The notes below the pieces were generated by a model. It was not told the DNA's origin. It saw only the letters and a program-made list of their open reading frames with translations, and searched no databases. From Cellvibrio zantedeschiae (GTDB lineage: Bacteria; Pseudomonadota; Gammaproteobacteria; Pseudomonadales; Cellvibrionaceae), in contig NZ_BMYZ01000003.1 of NCBI RefSeq assembly GCF_014652535.1, positions 186,001 to 250,000 of the forward strand: DNA of 64,000 nt. Direction: 5' to 3'. The position numbers and the translations under genes were made by a program. Below are positions 36,588-45,982 of this stretch, in pieces; the stretch's first letter is position 1; every line of letters starts with the position of its first letter.

Positions 36588-37010
36588 ATGGAAAAATTAA
36601 CCGGCAGCTGCCTCTGTGGTGCAGTTCGCTACGAAGCAAACACAAAACCTATAATGACCCGCGCTTGTTGGTGCCGTACCTGCCAGCATCTTGCTGCAGG
36701 TAGCGCAACAATCAACGTAGTATTTTCTACTGAGGCCGTTTATATCACCGGTGAATTAAGCGATTATGAAAGCACTGCGGATAGCGGTAATAAAATGCAC
36801 AGAAAATTTTGCCCCAAATGTGGAGTGCATTTGTTTAGTCAGGCGGAAGTTAGGCCGCATATTTTAATTGTGCGTGCGGGCACGTTGGATGATCAGAAGG
36901 ATGTAAAAATTGATGCATTGATTTGGACTTCGTCAGCACCTGCATGGGCGCATCTTGACCCAAATATTCCGCATTTTGAGAAACAACCGCCTGCACCAAC
37001 CGTGAAATAA
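36588..37010 (+). CDS. GFA-family (glutathione-dependent formaldehyde-activating) protein
   Basis: About 140 residues with the zinc-binding cysteine pattern of the GFA/CENP-V family: GSCLCGAVRYE, ACWCRTCQ and KFCPKCGVHLF. Members are small zinc proteins, only a few of which have been tested for activity with S-hydroxymethyl-glutathione; most are unassigned. An ATG at 36588 is preferred over the upstream TTG at 36576. Confidence 0.88.
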   Translation: MEKLTGSCLCGAVRYEANTKPIMTRACWCRTCQHLAAGSATINVVFSTEAVYITGELSDYESTADSGNKMHRKFCPKCGVHLFSQAEVRPHILIVRAGTLDDQKDVKIDALIWTSSAPAWAHLDPNIPHFEKQPPAPTVK

Positions 37011-37025
37011 AAATCGGAGTGCCTG

Positions 37026-37051
37026 CCCCTCCCCCTAACAAGGGGGAGGGG
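37026..37051. terminator. Perfect GC hairpin between convergent genes
   Basis: CCCCTCCCCCT (37026-37036) and AGGGGGAGGGG (37041-37051) form an 11-bp stem with a four-base loop. There is no T-run. It may act as a barrier to transcription from both sides or be a copy of a dispersed intergenic repeat. Confidence 0.5.
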
Positions 37052-37064
37052 ATGAATTCGCTAA

Positions 37065-38084
37065 TTAAAATCTAATCCCCACGCCCGCCAACTGCTCAAC
37101 AATTTCTTTATGCAACGGCACACCTTCGATTAAATTCTTATCCCGCGCTTGCCAACCGCGTTCACTGGGGTATTGGAATGGCGAGGCTTCGCGATCAAGA
37201 TAGGAAAGAAAATCTTTCACGCGCGAATTAAATTCCTTGCGTTCAATAAAGGCTTCTACATTTAGTGCAATAAATATTTTGCTAGAAGCAGAATCAATTC
37301 CGCTGGTATCGCGCGCTAATATTTCGTATGTAAATGCAGAGCCGGCTAACGCAGCGGTTAAAAGTTCAAACATCAACGCCAAGCCTGCGCCTTTGTGTTC
37401 GCCCATGGGTGTTACTGCGCCTTTTAAAATTTCTTTGGTATCAGACGTCGGGTTTCCATTGATATCAATTCCCCAATTGTCGGGCGCTGATTTTCCCTCA
37501 CGCAACCAGGTGCCAACTTTTCCTACAGCCGCCTGGCTCATCGCCATGTCCAACACAATCGGCTCACTGGCATTTTCGTTAGGAATTCCAATCGCTAATG
37601 GGTTATTACCTATCACGCGTTTTTTTGCACCTGCAATTGCCATTGTTGGAATCGCGTTGGTGGTACACATGCCAATAAATCCCGCCTGCGCAGCGCGACT
37701 GGCGTAAGCGTGGGCACGCCCCCAGTGCGTGGTATTTTTTGCGAGACAAACACCGACACCAAAATTTCGCGCGCGTTGAATTGCGGCGTCCATTGCTTGC
37801 GCAGATGCATAACGGCCCGGGCCATTATCGCAATCCAACACGCATATTGCGCCAAGCTCGCGAACAATTGAAAATTGCGGCCGAAGAGTTGCACGTTTTT
37901 CTGCAAGCGCGCTTAACAAACCCGGCAACATTCGCACGCCGTGCGAAGGCACTTCCAATAAATCGGCTTCTGCCATAATGCTGGACTCAAGATCAGCCTG
38001 CTCCAAACTTACACCGGCTTTATATAAAGCTTGCTTAACTGCTTCGCACAAAGTTTCGTAGGGGACTCGTAAAATATCTGTCAT
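37065..38084 (-). CDS. Ldh-type malate/L-lactate/ureidoglycolate dehydrogenase
   Basis: A 339-residue NAD(P)-dependent oxidoreductase of the malate/L-lactate dehydrogenase 2 family. Marks: ADLLEVPSHGVRML, VCLAKNTTHWGRAHAYAS, GNNPLAIGIPN, VLDMAMSQAA and KGAGLALMFELLT. Members use 2-hydroxyacids such as malate, lactate, sulfolactate or ureidoglycolate; the substrate cannot be assigned. The ATG at 38084 has AGGA 7 bases upstream; an in-frame ATG at 38099 exists. Confidence 0.9.
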   Translation of the reverse strand: MTDILRVPYETLCEAVKQALYKAGVSLEQADLESSIMAEADLLEVPSHGVRMLPGLLSALAEKRATLRPQFSIVRELGAICVLDCDNGPGRYASAQAMDAAIQRARNFGVGVCLAKNTTHWGRAHAYASRAAQAGFIGMCTTNAIPTMAIAGAKKRVIGNNPLAIGIPNENASEPIVLDMAMSQAAVGKVGTWLREGKSAPDNWGIDINGNPTSDTKEILKGAVTPMGEHKGAGLALMFELLTAALAGSAFTYEILARDTSGIDSASSKIFIALNVEAFIERKEFNSRVKDFLSYLDREASPFQYPSERGWQARDKNLIEGVPLHKEIVEQLAGVGIRF

Positions 38085-38112
38085 GCGTAAATCCTGCATG
38101 TGAAATGAAAAT

Positions 38113-38547
38113 TTAAATTCCGACTGAGCGAAGCCACTGTTGTAATTGCGGTAATGACATAGCGCCGGAAACTCGCTGCACTTCTTTGCCTTGTTTAAAC
38201 AAAATTAACGTTGGAATACTGCGAATAGCCCAACGCTGGGCAATGCTCGGTACAGCTTCGGTATTTAATTTTGCCAAACGGATTTTGGGCTCAAGATTAG
38301 TGGCGGCTTGTTCAAATATTGGTGCAAAACTTCTACAGGGCCCGCACCATGGCGCCCAACAATCTACCAATACGGGAATATCATTTTTGTCCAGAACTGA
38401 ATTCACATTGCCGGGATGCAGTTCAACGGGTTTACCAATAAAAAGAGGCTTTTTGCATTTTCCACATTGCGGCTTATCACCTAAACGTTCGCCGGGCATA
38501 CGATTAACCGCATTACAATGTGGACACGCAATTTGAATCGGGTTCAT
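38113..38547 (-). CDS. trxC: Thioredoxin 2
   Basis: A 144-residue thioredoxin. It starts with the zinc-binding region of TrxC (two CxxC pairs: ACPHCNAV and QCGKCKKP) followed by a thioredoxin fold with the WCGPC active site and the cis-Pro segment IRSIPTLILF. It reduces protein disulfides in the cytoplasm. The start at MNPIQIACPHC matches the family; the frame is open upstream to 38613 but overlaps the YciI-like gene. Confidence 0.94.
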   Translation of the reverse strand: MNPIQIACPHCNAVNRMPGERLGDKPQCGKCKKPLFIGKPVELHPGNVNSVLDKNDIPVLVDCWAPWCGPCRSFAPIFEQAATNLEPKIRLAKLNTEAVPSIAQRWAIRSIPTLILFKQGKEVQRVSGAMSLPQLQQWLRSVGI

Positions 38548-38585
38548 AAACTGCTCGTACAATAAATTAGGCGTATGCTTTTCAG

Positions 38586-38858
38586 TTACAAAGGTGCCAA
38601 TACTTCTGACCATTGCTGAACTAAATATTTGCCCACTACGCCGTTAATAACAAAAGGATCGCCTGCGGCAAATTCTTCTGCCGCTTCACGCGATGTAAAA
38701 ATACCCAAAGCACCTATAGGCGGTACGCCATAAGGCCCTGCCATCAGCAAAGTGCCGCGCTCATGAAACTCTTTTAGGCGAGCCTGATGCCCCGGAAAAT
38801 TTTCCTGTGCTTTTGCCATACCATCAACGGCCATTTCATAAAACATTAAATATTTCAT
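38586..38858 (-). CDS. YciI-like protein
   Basis: A 90-residue protein of the YciI/YCII-related dimeric ferredoxin-like fold: YLMFYEMAVDG, HQARLKEFHERGTLLMAGPYG and DPFVINGVVGKYLVQQWSEV. The family has conserved His and Asp residues and no firm function. It lies 38 bases upstream of trxC on the same strand. Confidence 0.86.
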   Translation of the reverse strand: MKYLMFYEMAVDGMAKAQENFPGHQARLKEFHERGTLLMAGPYGVPPIGALGIFTSREAAEEFAAGDPFVINGVVGKYLVQQWSEVLAPL

Positions 38859-38911
38859 ATAAGTCCCTAAGATTATTAATGATGAAATTTTTTACCCTTC
38901 GCTTTTTAACA

Positions 38912-39973
38912 TCAAGCTTCAATTTGATCTAACCAGTGAGCAGGCACTGTGTGATCAAGAAATAATTTTGACGCCGCACTGTGCTCGGTGAGCGCATCAG
39001 CAGCGAGTAAAATTACCCCGGCAGTCCAGGTCGTTTTTTCGCGCGGCCAAATAACCTTGTCACGAAAGTTGTAACCCGTCCAATAGCCACCGTCTTCATC
39101 CATAAACTGATGCAACCAGCTGAATAAACTCAGTGCCTTCGCGTGCTCACCTGCGGCCAACAACGCTAGCGTTAATTCACAAGATTCCGCAACTGTTACC
39201 CAGGGCTCATCGCTAACGCAACGACAACCTATATTATTTTCGACAAAAAATTTCCAGCGTAATTCAATTCTATCTTGCGCAGCTTTGCCTTGCATCACGC
39301 CTGCAAGTACAGGGTAAAACCAATCCATAGAGAAACGTTCTTTGGACCCCCAGGTTCGATCAAAGCATTCGGGGTGATGGCGCAACGTGTTGCCTAACTT
39401 TTTATGCGCCTGAATCCAATCGCGACAATCCTGATTCAATGCCTGCGCGCAAAAAATAGCGCATTGCAAACTTTTGTAGATGGATGAACAGGCCGTTACC
39501 AATGCATCTTTTTTTGGATCACCATGCTGATCAACTGCCCAATAAATTTCGCCCGTTGGGGACTGGTAACTCAACACAAAATTTATCGCTTTTTGAACGC
39601 AGGGGAATAAGGAGCGCAGAAAATTGGTATCGTTTGAAATCAAATAATGATGCCAAACACCGGTGGCCATATAAGCAATGAAATTTGTTTCGCGGTGATT
39701 TTTATCGACAGGTTGATTGTCTAAATAATTTGCCCACCAGCTTCCATCATCCAGTTGCTCTTGCGCCAGCCACTGATACGCACGCTCAGCCGCAGAAAGT
39801 TCGCCGCCAATACTCAACCCCATGGCCGCTTCGATATGATCCCAAGGGTCGGCCTTGCCATTTTCAAACCAGGGAATACAACCGTTAGGTAGTTGCGTCT
39901 TTAAAATATAATTTACCGTTGGCCGCAGGAGGCTTTCAGGGAAAAATCCTTTGGTGAGTAATAAATTTTTCAT
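38912..39973 (-). CDS. Alpha/alpha-toroid protein (prenyltransferase/glycosidase-like) in a glycosyltransferase operon
   Basis: A 353-residue protein with repeated helical hairpins of the six-hairpin/terpenoid-cyclase-like toroid type (LPNGCIPWFENGKADPWDH, LDDGSWWANYL, DEDGGYWTGYNF). No DDxxD or DxDD cyclase motif is seen, so it is not a typical squalene cyclase; acidic residues in repeats would also fit a sugar-acting enzyme. The start overlaps the methyltransferase stop by four bases (ATGA). It is part of a three-gene operon; activity unknown. Confidence 0.7.
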   Translation of the reverse strand: MKNLLLTKGFFPESLLRPTVNYILKTQLPNGCIPWFENGKADPWDHIEAAMGLSIGGELSAAERAYQWLAQEQLDDGSWWANYLDNQPVDKNHRETNFIAYMATGVWHHYLISNDTNFLRSLFPCVQKAINFVLSYQSPTGEIYWAVDQHGDPKKDALVTACSSIYKSLQCAIFCAQALNQDCRDWIQAHKKLGNTLRHHPECFDRTWGSKERFSMDWFYPVLAGVMQGKAAQDRIELRWKFFVENNIGCRCVSDEPWVTVAESCELTLALLAAGEHAKALSLFSWLHQFMDEDGGYWTGYNFRDKVIWPREKTTWTAGVILLAADALTEHSAASKLFLDHTVPAHWLDQIEA

Positions 39974-40686
39974 AAGGACTCGCCTGTCTTTTTAAAATGC
40001 ATCACTACACTCTTGCCCAAAATAGGATTCAACAATTTTTCCAGCGTTTGTGTAACCCAGGGCTTTTGCATTAAATCCCATACCAACAGACGATGATAGG
40101 CCTTGATAATGCGGGAATTTTCCTGGTCGCCCCACCAAAGACATTTCAACCACCAAAACGGCGCATGAAGTGCATGGGCCCAATAGCGATGAGTCAATTT
40201 AAATTGCAGCTTTTCAATGTCTGCACGCAGCTCCTTTGCATTGAAAATACGAATGTGGCCACCTTCAACCAAATGATAGGCCGAACTTAAACGCCAACAT
40301 ATTTTTTCCGGCCATGCACGTGGAACTGAAATTGCCAGAATGCCATTTGGTTTTAGCACGCGATTAATTTCTTGCATTACACTTGTGTAGTTTTCAATGT
40401 GCTCTAGCACTTCGCTACAAATAATTTTGTCGAAGCTATGATCGGCAAAAGGTAAACGCGTAGCGTCGGTTTGCTGAATGGAAAAATAGCTGTTTGGGTT
40501 ATAGGCCGCAAAAGGCGCAAAACGCTCCAGAGTTGTTTTCAAATCGCGCAGCGACAGATCTACACCAACACCTAAAATATTATGCTCAAGACATGCATGA
40601 ATAATATGGCGACCTTCACCGCAACCTACATCAAGAAGTGTGTCACCGTCTTTAATATTTAATTGTTTAAAGTTGACGGTTAGCAA
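39970..40686 (-). CDS. Class I SAM-dependent methyltransferase
   Basis: A 238-residue methyltransferase with motif I LLDVGCGEGRHI, FDKIICSEVLEHI and a C-terminal lid region. It starts at TTG directly after the TAA of the glycosyltransferase gene (TAATTG), with no spacer, and overlaps the next gene by four bases. The Methyltransf_11 type often acts on small molecules or lipids. Substrate unknown; the setting suggests a glycosylated product. Confidence 0.88.
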   Translation of the reverse strand: MLTVNFKQLNIKDGDTLLDVGCGEGRHIIHACLEHNILGVGVDLSLRDLKTTLERFAPFAAYNPNSYFSIQQTDATRLPFADHSFDKIICSEVLEHIENYTSVMQEINRVLKPNGILAISVPRAWPEKICWRLSSAYHLVEGGHIRIFNAKELRADIEKLQFKLTHRYWAHALHAPFWWLKCLWWGDQENSRIIKAYHRLLVWDLMQKPWVTQTLEKLLNPILGKSVVMHFKKTGESL

Positions 40687-42000
40687 TTATGTATTTTCCC
40701 TAACTGATAACACATGGCGATAATAGTCACTTAAATGTTCGCCCACGACCTGCCAGGATAAATGCTGCAGGCTGTGCAGGCGACCCGCAAGACTTAGAGC
40801 TTCACATGTAGATTCGCTGCTCAGCAGTGTGCGAATAGCGTGTGCAAGCGCACTTGCATCGCCGGCTTTAACAAGAAGCGCCGCATCCCCCACAACCTCT
40901 GGCAAGGCGCCGCCGTCACTACAAATAAGTGGAATACCACAAGCGAGGGCCTCACAGGCAGGCAAACCAAAACCCTCATAAAGCGAAGGCACTATCGCCA
41001 TTTTGGATTCGGCATAGCAGCTAACCAATTGTTCTGTGCTAATACCTGTTTTAAATTCGACGCAATTAGCCAGCTGTAAATTATGTAATTCTTTTTCGGT
41101 TATGCCATCGGCTTTTAATTTACCTATTACCAATAAACGCAGTAGCGGAAATTCCAAACGCAATTGTGCCAGCGCGTTTAATAATACGCTCAGACCTTTT
41201 AAGGGTTGATCAGAAGAGGCTGTAGTAATGATTTGCCATGGATTTCGTTTTATGTGTGGCAAAGGCCGGAATATTTCCGTATCTATACCGTTAGCAATAA
41301 CCGTTATTTTTTTTGCCGGTAGCGCAAATGCTTTCGCAATATCCTGCTGTGATGTTTTAGATACGGTAATAATGTGATTAAGCTGTTGTGCAACTTTTTC
41401 TTGCATGTGCAGGAAACCGTACCAACGATTGATTAACCAACGCTGCCCTTTTGTGGTTGCAGACTCTAATGCAATCTCGCGGTCGCGCGTTATGGGATGA
41501 TGCACAGTGGCAATAATATGTTCACCATTATTTTGCAATTGCAGCAAGCCGTAACATAGGCTTTGGTTATCATGAATTATATCGTAGTGCGGTTTGTGTT
41601 TTTTAAAGTAACTTACCAGTCGCCGACCAAAACAATAAGGCTCGCCAAAACCGCCGCTTAATTTACTCCACCATTCATAAAAATCCGCAAAACAAAATAA
41701 ATGTTTAACACGCAAAGCACGCGTAGGATTTTCAACGGCGTATAAATCCAGACTTGGCAATTGAATTAAATTAACTCGCGCATCAAGTTCAGGATAAGGC
41801 GGCCCGGAAATTACATCGACACTGTGACCTAAGTCCACCAGGGCTTTGCTCAAATAATGCAAATATATACCCTGCCCACCCACATGTGGGTGGCTGCGAT
41901 AACCTAACAAAGCTATGCGCAAACCCGAACGCGATACCGAAGGATTAACAGGCTGCACAGGCGTTATAGTTTTAGGTGAAGCAACGGGGAAATAAGACAT
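40687..42000 (-). CDS. GT4-family glycosyltransferase
   Basis: A 437-residue GT-B fold glycosyltransferase. The N-terminal domain has GGQGIYLHYLSKALVDLGH and the nucleotide-sugar binding C-terminal domain has VPSLYEGFGLPACEALACG with the E-x7-E pattern. It is the first gene of the operon with the methyltransferase and toroid protein. It probably moves a hexose from a nucleotide sugar to a lipid or polyketide-like acceptor; neither is known. Confidence 0.92.
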   Translation of the reverse strand: MSYFPVASPKTITPVQPVNPSVSRSGLRIALLGYRSHPHVGGQGIYLHYLSKALVDLGHSVDVISGPPYPELDARVNLIQLPSLDLYAVENPTRALRVKHLFCFADFYEWWSKLSGGFGEPYCFGRRLVSYFKKHKPHYDIIHDNQSLCYGLLQLQNNGEHIIATVHHPITRDREIALESATTKGQRWLINRWYGFLHMQEKVAQQLNHIITVSKTSQQDIAKAFALPAKKITVIANGIDTEIFRPLPHIKRNPWQIITTASSDQPLKGLSVLLNALAQLRLEFPLLRLLVIGKLKADGITEKELHNLQLANCVEFKTGISTEQLVSCYAESKMAIVPSLYEGFGLPACEALACGIPLICSDGGALPEVVGDAALLVKAGDASALAHAIRTLLSSESTCEALSLAGRLHSLQHLSWQVVGEHLSDYYRHVLSVRENT

Positions 42001-42173
42001 AAGTTAATTGGCCGTAAATTATGTCGTTAATTTACCACAGCTTTTACCCTTTTCGATTTTTAAGCACGCTTATATATTTGTGCGGAAGCCCGCTGATTTA
42101 TTGTTGAGCAGGGTTTATTCTGGCCACCAGCTTTATGCTGACAACTACCTACGCATTTTAAAAGGAAATAACC

Positions 42174-42677
42174 ATGAAAAAATTAATAGCTATTGCCGGA
42201 ATTTGCCTGGTTTCAGTTGCTGCTTTTGCAGACACCAAACCTAGCGATGCTTCCCTGAACGAGCTTTTAACCCTTACCGACTCAAAAGCCCTGGTTGACG
42301 GTATGTGGCCTCAGGTGGAAGGCATGATGAACAATGCAGCCAAACAAGCTCTAGGTAACACTACTTTGAACAACGAGCAACAAAAGGTGATGGAAGATGC
42401 AAATGCAAAAGTCGCCGCCGTATTTAAAGAAGAATTTAGCTACGACAAGATGAAGCCAATGATGGTTAGCATTTATAAAGAATCATTTTCGCAAGAAGAA
42501 GTGGACGGCATGATTGCGTTTTATAAAAGTAAAGCCGGGCAAGCCGTAACCAAAAAAATGCCTATTGTTATGCAATCCACCATGGCAAATGTGCAAGCGC
42601 AAATGTCTACGGTCATTCCTAAAATTCAAAAAATCCAACAGGACGCTATTGAGCAAGTGAAAGCCAAAGCAAAATAA
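42174..42677 (+). CDS. DUF2059 family periplasmic protein
   Basis: A 167-residue protein with a signal peptide (MKKLIAIAGICLVSVAAFA) and the DUF2059 core: YDKMKPMMVSIYKESFSQEE, GMIAFYKSKAGQAV. The family is widespread in proteobacteria and has no assigned role. AAGGAAATAACC precedes the ATG. Confidence 0.9.
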   Translation: MKKLIAIAGICLVSVAAFADTKPSDASLNELLTLTDSKALVDGMWPQVEGMMNNAAKQALGNTTLNNEQQKVMEDANAKVAAVFKEEFSYDKMKPMMVSIYKESFSQEEVDGMIAFYKSKAGQAVTKKMPIVMQSTMANVQAQMSTVIPKIQKIQQDAIEQVKAKAK

Positions 42678-42708
42678 CGCGCCTGTAAAATAAACGAGCA
42701 CATCGGAA

Positions 42709-42745
42709 AAGCTCTATGCATTGATCAATGCGTAGGGCTTTTTAT
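42709..42745. terminator. Terminator between DUF2059 gene and xerC
   Basis: AAAAGCTCTATGCATT and AATGCGTAGGGCTTTT pair with a GATC loop and two mismatches, then TATTTT. It serves the plus-strand gene and may also serve the convergent xerC. Confidence 0.8.
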
Positions 42746-42755
42746 TTTCTACGCA

Positions 42756-43664
42756 TTAATCGGGATTGGATTTTTTTCGCTGCGCGCGCGGGTGCGCATT
42801 GTCGTAGACCTTCGCCAAATGCTGAAAATCCAAATGGGTATATATTTGCGTTGTAGAAATATTGGCGTGCCCCAGCATTTCTTGCACCAAGCGTAAATCA
42901 CCGCTGGATTCAAGCATGTGGCTGGCAAATGAATGGCGCAGCATGTGTGGGTGAACGGGGGTATCCATGCCCTGTTTTACACTCAATTGCTGCATGCGCA
43001 ATTGCACAGCACGGTGAGTAATGCGCGTACCTTTTTGCGAAATAAAAACTGCTTGCTCTGCACTGTCTTTCAGCAAATTTTTTCGCTTAGGAAGCCACTC
43101 GCGTAGCGCGGCTATGGCTTGGCTTCCTATCGGCAGCATGCGGGATTTATTACCCTTACCTAACACTGTCACCATTCCTTCTTGCAAATCCATATCGTGC
43201 AAATTTAAACCAACCACTTCGGCAAGGCGCAAACCCGATGAGTAAATTAATTCCAGCAGCGCGCGGTCACGCAGCGCCAAAATAGAATCACCTTCCACGC
43301 TTACAAATTGCGCGGTTTGATCCACATCCAAAGTTTTGGGTAATTTTTTGGGGCTTTTAGGTGCTTGTATAGCATCGGCGGGATTATTTTTTGCCCAACC
43401 TTTGCGAATTGCAAACGCAAAAAAACTGCGCATTGCTGAGAGCCAGCGCGACAAACTTTTTCCACCCAAACCCTGACGATGTAATTGCGCGGCCATTTGG
43501 CGAACATGCTGTGTGCGAATATCATCCAGATTGGCAAGCGAAAATTTCTGACAGTATTCGGCAAATTTTTGCAGGTCGCGTTGGTAGTTAGTTTGGGTAT
43601 GCAAGGACAGTTGCTTTTCGCTGCGCAAAAATTCAATAAATTCGGCAAGTTCTTGTTGGTACAT
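42756..43664 (-). CDS. xerC: Tyrosine recombinase XerC
   Basis: A 302-residue tyrosine recombinase that resolves chromosome dimers at dif together with XerD. The catalytic residues are visible: R in SGLRLAEVVGL, H-x-x-R in HPHMLRHSFASHML, H in LGHANIS and Tyr in TTQIYTHLD. The N-terminal SAM-like domain begins FIEFLRSEKQLSLHTQTNY. The start at 43664 matches the family; the open frame continues to 43709. It stands alone here rather than after dapF and DUF484. Confidence 0.92.
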   Translation of the reverse strand: MYQQELAEFIEFLRSEKQLSLHTQTNYQRDLQKFAEYCQKFSLANLDDIRTQHVRQMAAQLHRQGLGGKSLSRWLSAMRSFFAFAIRKGWAKNNPADAIQAPKSPKKLPKTLDVDQTAQFVSVEGDSILALRDRALLELIYSSGLRLAEVVGLNLHDMDLQEGMVTVLGKGNKSRMLPIGSQAIAALREWLPKRKNLLKDSAEQAVFISQKGTRITHRAVQLRMQQLSVKQGMDTPVHPHMLRHSFASHMLESSGDLRLVQEMLGHANISTTQIYTHLDFQHLAKVYDNAHPRAQRKKSNPD

Positions 43665-43873
43665 AAGCGAAGCTCTTGGCTCGGTAGCGCGACTTAAGCG
43701 CCTAATCAATAGCAGCTAGCTAATCAGTTTATCCCTACAGATTCAAGGGAAATCACAAGCATAATTTTTCCATTAACCTTGAAGTTTTCCCGCACCGCCC
43801 CAAACTTTCGCCCATCATTGCCAGCTGGCATTTTGGTTGCCACCTACGAACAAACGTCTACAGAGCCAAACCT

Positions 43874-44272
43874 ATGAACGAGACCTTTATTCTGCAAAAT
43901 CAGGACAAGCTTTTCTTTGGCAAAAGCAAAGAATGGGTAGATGGCTACGACGCCAACGCCGTGTTCAAAACACCGCATAAAGATGAAGCAGTGAACCAGA
44001 TGTTTGAAATCACCTCTAAAGATTACAAACAGCGCGTTAAGGTCATTAGTTGCGCGTTGGACGAAAAAGCCCTACCCATTATCGACAGCGAAATCATGCC
44101 CGCTCCCCTTCCCAAAGTACCTAAACCACCCAAAGCGGGCGAAGATTTATTTGCAGAACCTGCCGAAAGCCCTGAAGCTGTGGCGGAAATGGACGAAGAG
44201 CCGGAAGAAGAACTCAGCTTTAGTGCTGAGGCTGCCGACGATGAAGACAAAACTCAGGCTACACTCATTTAA
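43874..44272 (+). CDS. Acidic protein of unknown function
   Basis: A 132-residue cytoplasmic protein. The first 75 residues look folded (FFGKSKEWVDGYDANAVFKT, KDEAVNQMFEITSKDYKQR); the rest is proline- and glutamate-rich and probably disordered (PKVPKPPKAGEDLFAEPAE, MDEEPEEELS). It lies 66 bases before gshA. I do not know the family. Confidence 0.75.
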   Translation: MNETFILQNQDKLFFGKSKEWVDGYDANAVFKTPHKDEAVNQMFEITSKDYKQRVKVISCALDEKALPIIDSEIMPAPLPKVPKPPKAGEDLFAEPAESPEAVAEMDEEPEEELSFSAEAADDEDKTQATLI

Positions 44273-44338
44273 CCTGTAGCACGCGCCCGGTATCGACTAA
44301 CCACAATCGACCAACAACAATCAAAAAGGGGTTCGGTT

Positions 44339-45982
44339 TTGCCTTCTATCAATAACGCCATTTGGCGCGCGCACCTAGCCGCCTTCGCGGAAGCTCCCGC
44401 CAATAAAAGTTTGCGTGGCATTTTGCGTGGCTTGGAAAAAGAGAGTTTGCGGATAACGCCCGAAGGCAATTTGGCGCAAACCGCTCACCCGCTCGGCCTG
44501 GGCTCAGCACTCAAGCACCCCCATATCACCACCGACTATAGCGAAGCCCTGCTCGAATTTATTACCGAGCCCTTCGACAATATCCCAGCACTTTTGCAGC
44601 AGTTGGACGATATTCATCGTTTTACTTACAAAGAACTCGCCAAGACTGATGAGCGTTTGTGGCCAGCCAGCATGCCCAGCCATCTCCCGGCGGATTCAGA
44701 AATTCCTGTCGCCCGTTACGGCAGTTCTAATAGCGGCACCATGAAAACCATTTATCGGGTTGGACTTGGGCACCGCTATGGCCGCAGCATGCAAACCATT
44801 GCGGGTGTGCATTACAACTTCTCGCTACCTGACGACTTCTGGCGTGAGCTGCAACAGCAAGAAGGCGATAGCCAGGATTTGCAAAGCTTTAAAACCCAGC
44901 GTTACTTCGCGCTTATTCGCAATTTCCGTCGCTACTTCTGGCTATTAGTGTATTTATTTGGCGCGGCCCCGGCGGTGAGCAATAACTTTGTGGCGGGACG
45001 CAAACACCGTTTGCAACCGCTCGGCGATGATACCCAACATCTTCCTTTCGCAACCTCTTTGCGCATGGGCGATTTGGGTTACCAAAGCGATGCCCAGCAA
45101 TCCCTGTTTGTCTGCTACAACAACGTCAGCAGCTACTTGCGCACGCTCTGTGGTGCGATTACGCATCCACACCCGGACTACGAAACTATCGGCGTTAAAG
45201 ACGAACAAGGCCACTACAAGCAGCTCAACACCAGTTTATTGCAAATCGAAAACGAGTTTTATTCCAGCATTCGCCCCAAACGGACGACTCACTCCGGAGA
45301 GACGGCTCTGCAAGCATTGCGTTTGCGCGGGGTGGAATATATTGAAGTGCGCTGTGTGGATTTGAATCCCTATGAGCCACTGGGTGTTAGTGCAGAACAA
45401 CTGCGCGTGATAGATGCCTTCTTACTCTACTGCCTGCTGAGCAATAGCCCGGAAACTCCGCGAAGCGAATACACCGAATGGTTGGAAAACCAAAAGCGTA
45501 TTGTCTATTTTGGGCGCAATCCTGAGTTGACTTTGCTCCGCCAGGGTAAAGAGGTCAATTTTGCTGAATGGGCTAAAGAGATCCTTGATAGTTCACTCGC
45601 CTGCGCCAGGTTGCTCGACCAAGCGAATGGTGGAGAAGATTACACTGCAGCGGTCAACCGCCAATTTGCCAAGGTAAGTGATCCATCCCTAACGCCATCA
45701 GCACGCGTATTGGCTGATATGCATGCGCAAGGCAAAAGCTTCTTTGATCACACGCTCGCCTTGGCGGAATTACATCGTCAATTTTTTGCAGAAAAGGCAC
45801 TAGCGCCAGAGACTTCCAGCAGCTTCCAGAAGATGGCTAGCCAATCCCTGGAAGAGCAACGCGAGCTGGAACAATCGCAGCAAATTTCCTTTGACCAATA
45901 TTTGGTGAATTATTATCAGCAGTACCAGTCCTGTAACTGCGAGCCAGCGAGTGCCCCCCAAACGCAAAACGCCCCTTGTTGA
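44339..45982 (+). CDS. gshA: Glutamate-cysteine ligase
   Basis: A 547-residue enzyme for the first step of glutathione synthesis. The proteobacterial GshA pattern is clear: RGILRGLEKESLRI, TDYSEALLEFITEP, YRVGLGHRYG, QTIAGVHYNFSLP and EVRCVDLNPYEPLGV. The start is a TTG with AGGGG upstream; gshA of Escherichia coli also starts with TTG, which fits low-level translation. The stop codon lies inside the terminator hairpin. Its partner gshB is at 4.5-5.5 kb. Confidence 0.95.
   Translation: MPSINNAIWRAHLAAFAEAPANKSLRGILRGLEKESLRITPEGNLAQTAHPLGLGSALKHPHITTDYSEALLEFITEPFDNIPALLQQLDDIHRFTYKELAKTDERLWPASMPSHLPADSEIPVARYGSSNSGTMKTIYRVGLGHRYGRSMQTIAGVHYNFSLPDDFWRELQQQEGDSQDLQSFKTQRYFALIRNFRRYFWLLVYLFGAAPAVSNNFVAGRKHRLQPLGDDTQHLPFATSLRMGDLGYQSDAQQSLFVCYNNVSSYLRTLCGAITHPHPDYETIGVKDEQGHYKQLNTSLLQIENEFYSSIRPKRTTHSGETALQALRLRGVEYIEVRCVDLNPYEPLGVSAEQLRVIDAFLLYCLLSNSPETPRSEYTEWLENQKRIVYFGRNPELTLLRQGKEVNFAEWAKEILDSSLACARLLDQANGGEDYTAAVNRQFAKVSDPSLTPSARVLADMHAQGKSFFDHTLALAELHRQFFAEKALAPETSSSFQKMASQSLEEQRELEQSQQISFDQYLVNYYQQYQSCNCEPASAPQTQNAPC

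Noticed and set aside
38912-39973. Squalene-hopene cyclase assignment for the toroid protein
   Set aside because: The length is about half of a cyclase and neither the DxDD motif nor clear QW repeats are present.
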